Below are positions 1-7,257 of a stretch of 12,091 bases of DNA, piece by piece. Every line of letters starts with the position of its first letter. Positions within the stretch are counted from its first letter, which is position 1. A model generated the notes under the pieces. It did no database searches. It had not been told where the DNA came from and saw only the letters and a list, made by a program, of their open reading frames with translations. This stretch comes from an uncultured Lachnospiraceae bacterium. Lineage in GTDB: Bacteria; Bacillota_A; Clostridia; Lachnospirales; Lachnospiraceae. The position numbers and the translations under genes were made by a program. The stretch covers positions 1-12,091 of the forward strand of contig CAMWMM010000096.1 in the NCBI GenBank assembly GCA_947175285.1. Direction: 5' to 3'.

Positions 1-1
1 A

Positions 2-871
2 GTCATAGAATCCGGAACTAAAATTATCATTGACGGCGGGAAAGGCGTGGGGAGTGTTACAAGACCCGGACTTGACCAGCCCATAGGTAACGCGGCAATC
101 AATCATGTCCCGAGAGAAATGATAAAAAAAGAAGTGCTGGAAGTCTGTTGGGCTGCGGATTATAGTGGGAATCTGCAGATTGAGATTTCCGTACCGGAGG
201 GTGAAATTCTGTGTCAGAAAACTTTTAATCCAAGACTGGGCATTGTGGGCGGTATTTCCATATTAGGGACAAGCGGTATTGTGGAGCCTATGAGCAGTCA
301 GGCGCTTTTAGATACCATTCAGGTGGAATTGCGCCAGAGAAAGGCGTTGGGATATACTTATGTTGCAGTTTCTCCAGGAAATTACGGCTTGGAGTTTATG
401 AAAAAAGCATATGGATATGATTTGGACAGGAGCGTGAAGTGCAGTAATTTCATTGGGCAGACCATTGATATGGCGGCGGAATTGGGTTTTCAAAAAATGC
501 TTTTGACGGGTCATATCGGTAAGCTGATTAAGGTTGCAGGCGGAATCATGAATACGCACTCTAAGGAAGCAGACTGCCGAATGGAGCTTCTTGCGGCATT
601 TTCCATAAAAGAACAGGTGGATTTCTGTCTGGTTGAGAAAATACTGGATTGTGTAACTACGGAAGAAGCGATACCAATATTGGAAGAAAGCGGAAAGTTA
701 CAACAGGTCATGGATAGAATTGTGGAGCGGATTTGCTATTACATGGAAAATCGTGCCGGAGGCAGGATGAAAACGGATTGCATTTTATATGCCAATGGGT
801 TCGGGGAACTGGCAAAAAGCAGGGGGGCAGAGGAATGGTTTACTTTGTTGGAGCAGGAACAGGTGCAGTAG
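2..871 (+). CDS. cbiD: Cobalt-precorrin-5B C1-methyltransferase CbiD, 5'-truncated by the window edge
   Basis: CbiD methylates C1 of the corrin ring in the oxygen-independent cobalamin pathway, using S-adenosylmethionine in the cytoplasm. The reading frame is open from base 2, giving 289 visible residues of a protein normally around 360 long, so the true start lies upstream. The GTG at 47 is internal: the codons before it already read GGKG, part of the conserved GGKGVGxVTxPGL segment. Further family hallmarks are GISILGTSGIVEPMS (around bases 250-296), a GNYG turn, and the GHIGKLIKVAGGIMNTHS block with its downstream acidic and arginine residues (around 508-580). The last 37 nt overlap cbiF in another frame. 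Identification rests on recognised motifs and on the surrounding cbi genes and is firm; only the N-terminus is unseen. Confidence 0.95.
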   Translation, partial: VIESGTKIIIDGGKGVGSVTRPGLDQPIGNAAINHVPREMIKKEVLEVCWAADYSGNLQIEISVPEGEILCQKTFNPRLGIVGGISILGTSGIVEPMSSQALLDTIQVELRQRKALGYTYVAVSPGNYGLEFMKKAYGYDLDRSVKCSNFIGQTIDMAAELGFQKMLLTGHIGKLIKVAGGIMNTHSKEADCRMELLAAFSIKEQVDFCLVEKILDCVTTEEAIPILEESGKLQQVMDRIVERICYYMENRAGGRMKTDCILYANGFGELAKSRGAEEWFTLLEQEQVQ

Positions 872-1596
872 ATTTGATAACAGTAAGAGGGAGACGTTTG
901 CTGGAGCAGGCTGACGTGATTATTTATGCTGGTTCCTTGGTAAACCCGGAATTGCTTACTTATGCAAAAAAGACATGTGAAATCCATAACAGTGCAAAAT
1001 TGACACTGGAAGAAGTGATTCAGATCATAAGCAGCGCGGAAGCGACAGGAAAAATGACTGTCAGACTGCATACAGGAGATCCCAGTATTTATGGAGCAGT
1101 CAGGGAGCAGATGGACGAATTGGACAGACTGAATATTCCTTATGAGAGCTGTCCGGGAGTAAGCGCTTGTTTTGGAGCAGCAGCTTCTTTAAATCTGGAA
1201 TATACTTTGCCGGGAATTTCCCAATCATTGATTATTACCAGAATGGAGGGAAAAACAAAGGTTCCGGAAAAGGAAAAGATTGAAAGCTTTGCGGCGCATC
1301 AGGCGTCTATGGCAATTTATTTAAGTGCGGGAATGATTAAGGAATTGAGTAGGCGGTTGATTGACGGAGGATATCAGAAAACAACACCGGCAGCTCTTGT
1401 TTATAAAGCGACATGGGATGAGGAAGAAGCATATATTTGTACCATTGAAACATTATATGATACATCGGTTACGCATGGTATTACGAAAACCGCACTGGTG
1501 TTAGTCGGTGATGTGATTGCCCATCAGCATTATCAAAAATCAAGATTGTATGCATCCGATTTTTCAACAGAGTTTCGGAGGGGGCAGGAATGTTAA
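835..1596 (+). CDS. cbiF: Cobalt-precorrin-4 C11-methyltransferase CbiF/CobM
   Basis: This SAM-dependent tetrapyrrole methylase adds the C11 methyl group to cobalt-precorrin-4 during anaerobic corrin synthesis. The 253-residue product has normal family length. An N-terminal VYFVGAGTG glycine loop (residues 2-10) is followed by DLITVRG, then the HTGDPSIYG SAM-site motif (79-87), PGVSACFGAAA (107-117) and the typical CbiF tail LYASDFSTEFR (238-248). The frame is open further upstream to 733. I chose ATG 835 because homology begins at this Met and an AGGGGGG Shine-Dalgarno lies at 821-827. The start sits 37 nt inside cbiD and the stop overlaps the cbiG start by 7 nt, implying coupled translation. 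CobM is the name for the aerobic counterpart; the neighbours make the anaerobic CbiF role the better choice. Confidence 0.95.
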   Translation: MVYFVGAGTGAVDLITVRGRRLLEQADVIIYAGSLVNPELLTYAKKTCEIHNSAKLTLEEVIQIISSAEATGKMTVRLHTGDPSIYGAVREQMDELDRLNIPYESCPGVSACFGAAASLNLEYTLPGISQSLIITRMEGKTKVPEKEKIESFAAHQASMAIYLSAGMIKELSRRLIDGGYQKTTPAALVYKATWDEEEAYICTIETLYDTSVTHGITKTALVLVGDVIAHQHYQKSRLYASDFSTEFRRGQEC

Positions 1597-2663
1597 GTAT
1601 TATCAGTTTTACGGAAGCAGGGAAAAGGCTTTCGGAAAGTATTGCAAAAATGCTGAAAACGGATATGGAAATTTGTTTATATACAAAGTGCCAAGCCTGT
1701 ATAGAGGAGGATATTGATTCTTCTGTTTCGTTTGTAAAAATATCGGTTAGAGAGTGGGCAGGAGAACAGATGCAGAAACAAAATGCCATGTTGTTTATCG
1801 GAGCCTGTGGCATTGCAGTCAGGGCAATCGCTCCGTTTCTTACGGATAAGCTGCATGATATGCCGGTTTTAGTTATGGATGAAAAAGGTAAATTTATTGT
1901 TCCCATTTTATCCGGGCATATGGGCGGCGCAAACGAGCTTGCAAATGAGCTTGCAAAGAAAATAGGTGCTGAGCCGGTGATTACTACGGCAACTGATATC
2001 AATCAAAAATTTGCAGTAGATTTATTTGCAAAAAGAAATGGTTTTTCCATTGTAAATAAAGAGGGAATTGTTAAAGTATCTTCAAAGGTATTGGCTGGAA
2101 AGGAAATTACCATGTCCATAGAACCGGGACACAGGATAGGGGCAGAGGATACTTACACGTCCGCCGGAGTGCGTCTGATTCCCTATCCGCCGGAAGAAGC
2201 CGCTGACATTGTAATCACATCTAAAGAGGACAAATTTGATATGGCAATTCTGTTAAAACCTAAAGAATATATCATAGGAATGGGATGCAGAAGAGGAAAA
2301 AGCACAGAGGAAATTGCGGATTTTATTGTGAAAAAATTAAAGAAATATAATATTTCTCCGGAACAGGTTTATGCTTTAGCATCGATATCCCAAAAAAGTG
2401 ACGAGAAGGGTTTGATTGAATGGTGTAAGAAAGAGAGAGTTTTGTTTCTTACCTATACTGCGGAGGAATTACAGGAAATAAAAGGAAACTTTAAGGAGTC
2501 ATCTTTTGTCAAGGAGCAGGTTGGCGTTGGCAATGTGTGCGAAAGGGCAGCGTTAAAAGCTTGTGAAGAAAACGGAAAATTAATTGCTCCAAAGTTTGCG
2601 GAAAATGGAATGACGATTGCAATCGTAAAAAGGGAATGGACGGTAGGTTTTTATGACGAATAG
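1590..2663 (+). CDS. cbiG: Cobalt-precorrin-5A hydrolase CbiG
   Basis: CbiG opens the delta-lactone of cobalt-precorrin-5A and releases the two-carbon fragment as acetaldehyde, giving cobalt-precorrin-5B for CbiD. The 357-residue protein is complete. The N-terminal/central part carries GACGIAVRAIAPF (71-83) and the SGHMGGANELA block (108-118). The C-terminal CbiG domain starts near residue 227 with IIGMGCRRGKS and contains the signature SFVKEQVGVGNVCERAAL (305-322). The start ATG 1590 lies in the last codons of cbiF, preceded by GGAGGGGG at 1577-1584. The stop lies 11 nt inside cbiH. Product and substrate are consistent with cbiD and cbiF immediately upstream. I see no missing motif and no frameshift. 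Confidence 0.95.
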   Translation: MLSIISFTEAGKRLSESIAKMLKTDMEICLYTKCQACIEEDIDSSVSFVKISVREWAGEQMQKQNAMLFIGACGIAVRAIAPFLTDKLHDMPVLVMDEKGKFIVPILSGHMGGANELANELAKKIGAEPVITTATDINQKFAVDLFAKRNGFSIVNKEGIVKVSSKVLAGKEITMSIEPGHRIGAEDTYTSAGVRLIPYPPEEAADIVITSKEDKFDMAILLKPKEYIIGMGCRRGKSTEEIADFIVKKLKKYNISPEQVYALASISQKSDEKGLIEWCKKERVLFLTYTAEELQEIKGNFKESSFVKEQVGVGNVCERAALKACEENGKLIAPKFAENGMTIAIVKREWTVGFYDE

Positions 2664-3405
2664 AATTTATATTGTAGGAATGGGAGCGGGCAGAGAAGAA
2701 ATGATGACAGGGGAGGCACTGGAAGCATTAGAGCAATCGGATGTCATTATTGGTTATACTTTGTATCTGGATTTGTTGAGTGAACGATTTAAAGAAAAAG
2801 AAATGCTGTCCACGCCAATGCGTCAGGAAGAAGCCCGGTGCAGATTGTGTTTTAAGGAAGCGGAAAAAGGAAAAAGGGTCTCTCTTGTCTGCAGCGGGGA
2901 TGCGGGAATTTATGGAATGGCTTCTCTGATGTATGAAATCGGAAAAGAATATCCTGAAACAGAGCTTTGTGTCATTGCGGGAGTTACCGCGGCAAGCAGC
3001 GGAGCAGCGATTCTCGGAGCGCCTTTAAATCATGATTTTTGTGTGATTAGCTTAAGCGATTTACTAACACCGTGGGAGAAGATTAAAAAAAGATTAGAGG
3101 CAGCAGCGGCAGGAGATTTTGTTATTGTACTCTATAATCCATCCAGCCATAAAAGAAAAGATTATTTGAAGAGAGCATGTAATATTTTACTTTGCAGTAT
3201 AGAAGAGGAAAGAGTCTGCGGTTATGTTGAAAATATTGGGCGGGACGGAACGAAAGTGGAAACATGTACATTAGGAGAGTTAAAGGACAGAGAGGTCAAT
3301 ATGTTTACTACGGTTTTTATCGGAAATTCCAAATCTGAAATTATTAATGGGAAACTGATTACAAAGCGGGGTTACAAAGTTGAAAAAGAGGTATATATAA
3401 AGTGA
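2653..3405 (+). CDS. cbiH: Cobalt-precorrin-3 C17-methyltransferase CbiH/CobJ
   Basis: CbiH methylates C17 of cobalt-precorrin-3 and drives ring contraction to cobalt-precorrin-4, the substrate of CbiF. It is a 250-residue tetrapyrrole methylase with all expected blocks: the IYIVGMGAG loop (5-13), SGDAGIYGMA (81-90), VTAASSGAAILGAPLNHDF (111-129) and YNPSSHKR (161-168). The last is typical of the C17 enzyme and separates it from CbiF, CbiL and CbiE. The short lysine-rich tail after residue 235 is not part of the fold. The ATG overlaps the cbiG end by 11 nt, and the TGA overlaps the next gene's GTG start by 4 nt. An extra C-terminal iron-sulfur domain seen in some CbiH-type proteins is absent here. 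Confidence 0.95.
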   Translation: MTNRIYIVGMGAGREEMMTGEALEALEQSDVIIGYTLYLDLLSERFKEKEMLSTPMRQEEARCRLCFKEAEKGKRVSLVCSGDAGIYGMASLMYEIGKEYPETELCVIAGVTAASSGAAILGAPLNHDFCVISLSDLLTPWEKIKKRLEAAAAGDFVIVLYNPSSHKRKDYLKRACNILLCSIEEERVCGYVENIGRDGTKVETCTLGELKDREVNMFTTVFIGNSKSEIINGKLITKRGYKVEKEVYIK

Positions 3406-5468
3406 AAAAAATAGCAATATTTGCAGGAACAACTGAGGGAAGAAAGTTATCGGAATATCTGACACATGCAGAGATTGCGCATACAATCTGTGTGGCAACG
3501 GAATATGGTGAAATCGTATTAAAGGAACATCCTCTTGTGAAGGTGCATCAGGGGAGAATGAATCAGGACGAAATTGAAAGCTTCCTTAAAGATAAAAATT
3601 TTACGGTTGTTATAGATGCCACGCATCCGTTTGCCAAAGAAATTACTTATAATATCAAAACTGCAATAGGGAAATTGAATGTGCAGGGAATAGAGATTTC
3701 ATACATGCGCTTGAACAGGGATGGCATTGAACAAAAAGGAAACGGCACGGAAGAAAATATCCGTTACTTTGAGACGAATGAGGAATGTGCGGAGGCATTG
3801 ACATATACGGAGGGAAATATTCTTTTGACGACTGGGAGTAAGGAATTGATTAAGTATTGTATTTCCGAAGAACTGAAACATAGATTATATGTCAGGGTGC
3901 TCCCTGCTATGGAAAGTTTGCTACTCTGTATGGAACAGGGAATATGCGGAAAGCAGGTTATTGCCATGCAAGGACCTTTCACAGCGGAAATGAATGCAGC
4001 TTTTATCAGGCAATATCAGATTTCTTGTCTGGTGACGAAAGAAAGCGGGATATCCGGCGGTTATCAGGAGAAACTGACAGCAGCCAAAGAAACAGGAATC
4101 CGGACATTTGTCATAGGGCGTCCCAAAGAAAACGGCGGATATTCCTTTGCTGAATTATGCGGTGAACTGGAGAAAATCTGTGGAAAGAAAATCCTGCGAA
4201 AAGAAGAAATGCAAATTATTCTGGCGGGTATTGGCATGGGGAATGAAAACTGTCTGACGAAAGAAGTAAAAAAAGCAATCAGTGAAGCGGATATTTTATT
4301 AGGGGCAAAAAGATTGTTAGCGGATTTCTGTCCGAAGCAGGAAAAACAGTCTTTTTACCGGGCGGAGGAGATTATTCCCTATTTAAGAAAAATGCAGGAA
4401 AAAAATCCATTTATGGAAAGCAGAAATGTTGTGATTCTTTTTTCAGGAGACAGTGGTTTTTACAGCGGATGTCGTTCTTTGTATGAAGCATTGGAAAAAG
4501 AAATACAAGAAGGAAAGCTAAAAGCATCCTTGCACATACTGCCGGGAATTTCTTCCGTTTCCTATCTGGCTTCATGTATCGGAGAGAGTTATCATGATGT
4601 GCCGATTTATAGTATGCATGGGAAAAAGTTGTGTAATCTGATACATAAAATAAAAATCAGTCCGAAAATGTTTCTGCTAATGTCAGGGGTTCAGGATATC
4701 AATCGGCTGGGAATGTTATTGACAGAAAACGACATGACGGAATGCGAAGTCATAACAGGATATCAGTTATCTTATAAAGAGCAGCGGATAGAGAAATTTA
4801 CGCCTGCACAGTGCTGTGAATTGAAAGCGGAAGGTTTATATACTTGTTTTGTGAAAAATTCGTATGCAGTAAAGAGAAAGCTGACACATGGCATTGCAGA
4901 TGAAAAATTTATCAGGGACAGAGTGCCTATGACAAAAGCGGAAGTAAGAGAAGTCAGCATTTGTAAGCTTCAAGTGCAGGAAGATTCCGTAGTTTATGAT
5001 ATCGGCAGCGGTACAGGCTCCGTTGCGATGGAAATAGCGGCTCTTTCCGATGATATACAGGTGTATGCGATTGAGCGAAAAAAAGAAGCTGTTTCTTTGA
5101 TTCAAAAAAATAAAGAGAAGTTTGCACTGGAAAATATAAACATAGTAGAAATGGAAGCGCCCGAGGGATTGATGAATCTTCCGTCGGCGACGCATGCTTT
5201 TATCGGGGGAAGCGGCGGCAGACTAAAAGAAATATTGGACGTGCTGCGGCAGATAAATCATGAAATGCGGATTGTCATTAATGCTGTCAGCATGGAAACA
5301 ATTTGTGAAATAAAAGAAATAGTATCTGTGTATCAGATGCAAGAAATGGAAATTGTGCAGTTGCAGGTAAGCAAAGCGAAAGAGGCGGGGAGCTATCATT
5401 TGATGCAGGCTGAAAATCCGGTCTGGATTTGCGCGTTTGATTTGGGGGAGTATTGTGAAGATAAATAG
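3402..5468 (+). CDS. cbiJ-cbiE-cbiT: Trifunctional CbiJ-CbiE-CbiT fusion: cobalt-precorrin-6A reductase, C5-methyltransferase and C15-methyltransferase (decarboxylating)
   Basis: One uninterrupted 688-residue chain carries three cobalamin enzymes. Residues 1 to about 264 are CbiJ/CobK, with the nucleotide loop IFAGTTEGR (6-14), IDATHPFA (71-78) and TKESG (212-216); this domain reduces cobalt-precorrin-6A. Residues about 270-495 are CbiE, with ILAGIGMGN (273-281), SGDSGFYSG (348-356) and PGISSVSYLA (381-390). Residues about 505-688 are CbiT, a Rossmann methyltransferase, with RVPMTKAEVR (507-516), the SAM loop DIGSGTGS (533-540) and FIGGSGG (600-606). The parts catalyse consecutive steps from precorrin-6A to precorrin-8. 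CbiE-CbiT fusions (CobL-like) are well known; CbiJ in front is less common. The start is GTG 3402, overlapping the cbiH stop by 4 nt. Met270 could serve as an internal start but has a poor ribosome site. All key loops are intact. Confidence 0.94.
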   Translation: MKKIAIFAGTTEGRKLSEYLTHAEIAHTICVATEYGEIVLKEHPLVKVHQGRMNQDEIESFLKDKNFTVVIDATHPFAKEITYNIKTAIGKLNVQGIEISYMRLNRDGIEQKGNGTEENIRYFETNEECAEALTYTEGNILLTTGSKELIKYCISEELKHRLYVRVLPAMESLLLCMEQGICGKQVIAMQGPFTAEMNAAFIRQYQISCLVTKESGISGGYQEKLTAAKETGIRTFVIGRPKENGGYSFAELCGELEKICGKKILRKEEMQIILAGIGMGNENCLTKEVKKAISEADILLGAKRLLADFCPKQEKQSFYRAEEIIPYLRKMQEKNPFMESRNVVILFSGDSGFYSGCRSLYEALEKEIQEGKLKASLHILPGISSVSYLASCIGESYHDVPIYSMHGKKLCNLIHKIKISPKMFLLMSGVQDINRLGMLLTENDMTECEVITGYQLSYKEQRIEKFTPAQCCELKAEGLYTCFVKNSYAVKRKLTHGIADEKFIRDRVPMTKAEVREVSICKLQVQEDSVVYDIGSGTGSVAMEIAALSDDIQVYAIERKKEAVSLIQKNKEKFALENINIVEMEAPEGLMNLPSATHAFIGGSGGRLKEILDVLRQINHEMRIVINAVSMETICEIKEIVSVYQMQEMEIVQLQVSKAKEAGSYHLMQAENPVWICAFDLGEYCEDK

Positions 5469-6162
5469 AATTATGATTGCTGCGCCAAAGAGCGGCAGCG
5501 GAAAAACGGTGATTACCTGTGCACTGCTTCAGGCATTAAAAAGCAGCGGAAAACAGGTGATTTCTTATAAATGTGGACCGGATTATATTGACCCGATGTT
5601 CCATAAAAAAGTAATTGGCGTTCCGGCAGGAAATCTGGATACTTTTTTTACGGATGAAACACGGACAAGAGAACTTTTTTTAAGTCGCGCATCAAAAAAT
5701 AATTTTGCGGTTTTAGAAGGCGTTATGGGAATTTTTGACGGATTAGGGGGAATCAGGGAGGAAGGATCTTCGTATCACCTAGCAAAAGTGACGAAAACAC
5801 CTATTGTATTTGTTATTGATGTCAAAGGTATGGGGCGTTCCATAATACCTTTCATTGCAGGTTTTTTGAGTTATGATAAAGAACACTTGATTCGAGGTGT
5901 GATATTAAACAGGATTTCAAAAGAATACTATAAAACTATCAAAACACTGATAGAGGAGGAATTAGAAATACAGGTACTTGGTTTTCTGCCGGATAGGGAG
6001 AATTTTCATATTAAGCGCCGGCATTTAGGCCTTATCATACCGGACGAACTGGAAGATATCAAAAAAAAAAATGCAGCGCATTTCAGAGGAATTTTGCAAG
6101 ACCGTTTCCATAGAGCGCATTATGAAAATAGCAGAGAATGCAGAGGAAATGGAGAGTGGTGA
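5455..6162 (+). CDS. cbiA: Cobyrinate a,c-diamide synthase CbiA, N-terminal ATPase part (frame broken at poly-A)
   Basis: CbiA amidates the a and c side chains of cob(II)yrinate using ATP and glutamine. This 235-residue frame holds the ATP-dependent synthetase domain: the P-loop APKSGSGKT (10-18), KCGPDYIDPMFH (39-50), the GVMGIFDG Walker-B-like segment (89-96), LNRIS (151-155) and RENFHIKRRHLGL (181-193). Family similarity stops at the lysines encoded by the A run at 6061-6071. The following 30 residues look unrelated to CbiA and end at TGA 6160. The CbiA sequence resumes in the +1-shifted frame at 6071. GTG 5455 is preferred over TTG 5437 because GGGGGAG at 5444-5450 precedes it and homology begins there; this start overlaps cbiT by 14 nt. 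The gene is either disrupted, mis-sequenced, or rescued by slippage. Confidence 0.88.
   Translation: MKINRIMIAAPKSGSGKTVITCALLQALKSSGKQVISYKCGPDYIDPMFHKKVIGVPAGNLDTFFTDETRTRELFLSRASKNNFAVLEGVMGIFDGLGGIREEGSSYHLAKVTKTPIVFVIDVKGMGRSIIPFIAGFLSYDKEHLIRGVILNRISKEYYKTIKTLIEEELEIQVLGFLPDRENFHIKRRHLGLIIPDELEDIKKKNAAHFRGILQDRFHRAHYENSRECRGNGEW
6061..6071 (+). other. Run of 11 A inside cbiA: frameshift or slippage site
   Basis: The run is the longest homopolymer I find in the window; the next longest are about 7. Before it the cbiA frame reads Asp-Ile-Lys-Lys-Lys, and after it the frame meets Asn-Ala-Ala-His and stops at 6160. With 10 A the same codons would lead directly into ATG CAG CGC and the complete C-terminal domain. 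A net loss of one base (or gain of two) is needed. Ordinary -1 ribosomal slippage leads into the wrong frame. RNA polymerase slippage on A runs of this length is established in other bacteria and would make a mixture of transcripts. Confidence 0.85.
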
Positions 6163-6880
6163 AGAAAAACGTACAAATGTAAAAAAGCAGAAAATGGAAG
6201 AAGAGAAAATGGCAGTGCGCAGTGCTAATGCCGAAAGAAAACCTGTGATTGCAGTGGCCAAAGATGAGGCTTTTTGTTTTTATTATGCGGAGAATATTCG
6301 GATGCTAGAAGAAATGGGAGCGGATATTAAATATTTTTCTCCCATACATGATGAAAAACTGTCGGAAGGATGTCATGCATTGCTGTTTGGCGGAGGATAT
6401 CCGGAATTATATGCAGAGAAGTTAAGTGCGAATTACATGATGCGGGCGGCAGTCAAAAAGGCAGTAGAAAACGGAATGCCTGTTGTGGCGGAGTGCGGTG
6501 GTTTTATGTATTTACATTCCACTCTCGAAGACAAAGAGGGGATTAGTTATGAGATGGCAGGGGTGATTCCGGCAACCTGTTTTTACACCGGAAAGCTGGT
6601 ACGTTTCGGTTATATTGAGATTTGGGAAAAACAAAGTTATTTTTTATCGGAGGGTGCAAAGATAAAAGGACACGAGTTTCATTATTATGACAGTTCTCTT
6701 AACGGAGATGATGCAGTGGCAGTAAAACCGGTGACAGGAAAAGAATATTCCTGTATGATAGAAGATGAAACCCGCTTTATGGGATTTCCGCATTTATATT
6801 ATCCGTCGAATCCTGCATTTGCAGAGCAGTTTGTGAAAAAGGCGGAAAAATACCGAAGAATGGAGCTAAAGAAAGCATGA
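6071..6880 (+). CDS. cbiA: Cobyrinate a,c-diamide synthase CbiA, C-terminal glutamine amidotransferase part
   Basis: This 269-residue frame continues CbiA after the A run and supplies the class I glutamine amidotransferase domain that releases ammonia from glutamine. Residues 1-27 finish the link after the ATPase domain. Residues about 28-56 form an unusual Lys/Glu-rich linker. The amidotransferase domain then runs PVIAVAKDEAFCFYY (58-72), LLFGGGYPELYA (104-115) and VVAECGGFMYL (138-148), with predicted nucleophile Cys142. A late HLYYPSNP (241-248) aligns with the catalytic-histidine segment of the family. Joined to residues 1-205 of the upstream frame the total is 474 residues, close to a normal CbiA. 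ATG 6071 has only a distant GGAAGA (6051-6056), so independent initiation looks weak. Intact catalytic residues and absence of stops argue against an old pseudogene. Confidence 0.87.
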   Translation: MQRISEEFCKTVSIERIMKIAENAEEMESGEEKRTNVKKQKMEEEKMAVRSANAERKPVIAVAKDEAFCFYYAENIRMLEEMGADIKYFSPIHDEKLSEGCHALLFGGGYPELYAEKLSANYMMRAAVKKAVENGMPVVAECGGFMYLHSTLEDKEGISYEMAGVIPATCFYTGKLVRFGYIEIWEKQSYFLSEGAKIKGHEFHYYDSSLNGDDAVAVKPVTGKEYSCMIEDETRFMGFPHLYYPSNPAFAEQFVKKAEKYRRMELKKA

Positions 6881-7125
6881 AAAATTCATATCGTTATTTT
6901 GAAAATAAAGAATGTGAGTATTTTCCCTGTCACCGTAAGAACGGAGATTTTAATTGTCTGTTTTGTTACTGTCCGTTGTACCGGATAGAAAATTGCCCGG
7001 GCAATCCAAAGTATCTGGAAAAGGACGGAGGGCGGCTGAAGGTCTGCACGGAGTGTACGTTCCCCCATCAGCCGCAGAATTATGATACCATTATACGGAT
7101 ATTGAAAGGTGAAAATATATATTAA
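6877..7125 (+). CDS. Small cysteine-rich putative metal-binding protein at the end of the cobalamin operon
   Basis: This 82-residue protein contains eight cysteines (13, 18, 27, 30, 32, 40, 57, 60) and two histidines (19, 64). Its recognisable core is FNCLFCYCPLY followed by CPGNP and VCTECTFPH. It matches my recollection of the 'cysteine-rich small domain' family (Pfam PF04071), a predicted metal-binding protein that often sits near cobalamin genes in clostridia and archaea. Its biochemical function is not established to my knowledge. The ATG overlaps the cbiA stop (ATGA), so it is probably translationally coupled and made with CbiA. The cysteine pattern suggests a zinc, iron-sulfur or cobalt site. 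No signal peptide or membrane segment is visible, so it is predicted to be cytoplasmic. It is the last gene before the terminator. Confidence 0.85.
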   Translation: MKNSYRYFENKECEYFPCHRKNGDFNCLFCYCPLYRIENCPGNPKYLEKDGGRLKVCTECTFPHQPQNYDTIIRILKGENIY

Positions 7126-7139
7126 AAAATAATCTCAGT

Positions 7140-7171
7140 ACCGCAGCACTTCAAGAGACTGCGGTTTTTTT
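7140..7171 (+). terminator. Rho-independent terminator of the cobalamin operon
   Basis: The stem ACCGCAG (7140-7146) pairs with CTGCGGT (7159-7165), enclosing a 12-nt loop, and is followed by a run of seven T (7165-7171). It begins 15 nt after the stop of the cysteine-rich gene, so it should end cob-operon transcripts and isolate the downstream sugar operon. Confidence 0.9.
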
Positions 7172-7200
7172 GCGCCTATATATTTTGAAATAAAATTATA

Positions 7201-7217
7201 AATTGTTGAAATAAAAG
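7201..7217 (+). promoter_or_regulatory. Putative repressor operator A, abutting the -35 box
   Basis: The 17-mer AATTGTTGAAATAAAAG ends one base before the TTGACA box. It matches the reverse complement of operator B at 16 of 17 positions. A degenerate extra copy, TGAAATAAAA, lies exactly 21 bp upstream (7186-7195 against 7207-7216), two helical turns away. The position next to the promoter of a DeoR gene suggests autoregulation; the assignment to that protein is inference. Confidence 0.6.
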
Positions 7218-7246
7218 TTGACATAGAGCAAAAAGGCTGTTAATAT
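7218..7246 (+). promoter_or_regulatory. Strong sigma-A-type promoter of the DeoR-PTS operon
   Basis: The -35 hexamer is TTGACA (7218-7223, perfect consensus). The spacer is 17 nt and the -10 hexamer is TAATAT (7241-7246), preceded by TG at 7238-7239 (extended -10). A/T-rich tracts lie upstream. The predicted start of transcription is near 7253, giving a 5' leader of about 128 nt. The first gene on the transcript is the DeoR regulator at 7381. Repeats bracket the promoter on both sides, a repressor-controlled layout. Confidence 0.85.
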
Positions 7247-7257
7247 AAAAGAAATTA

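Noticed and set aside
733..834. Extended N-terminus for cbiF beginning at 733
   Set aside because: The extra 34 residues lie entirely inside cbiD, have no family similarity, and ATG 835 has a strong AGGGGGG site and begins the methylase fold.
6058..6162. Programmed -1 ribosomal frameshifting in cbiA
   Set aside because: A -1 slip from the upstream frame leads to the third frame, not the frame at 6071 that encodes the glutaminase domain; net +1 or -2, or a transcript one A shorter, is required.
6071..6880. Two bona fide separate genes for CbiA ATPase and glutaminase subunits
   Set aside because: The start at 6071 has no convincing ribosome binding site and the 30 residues ending the first frame look like out-of-frame CbiA sequence, so a broken or slippage-joined single gene fits better.
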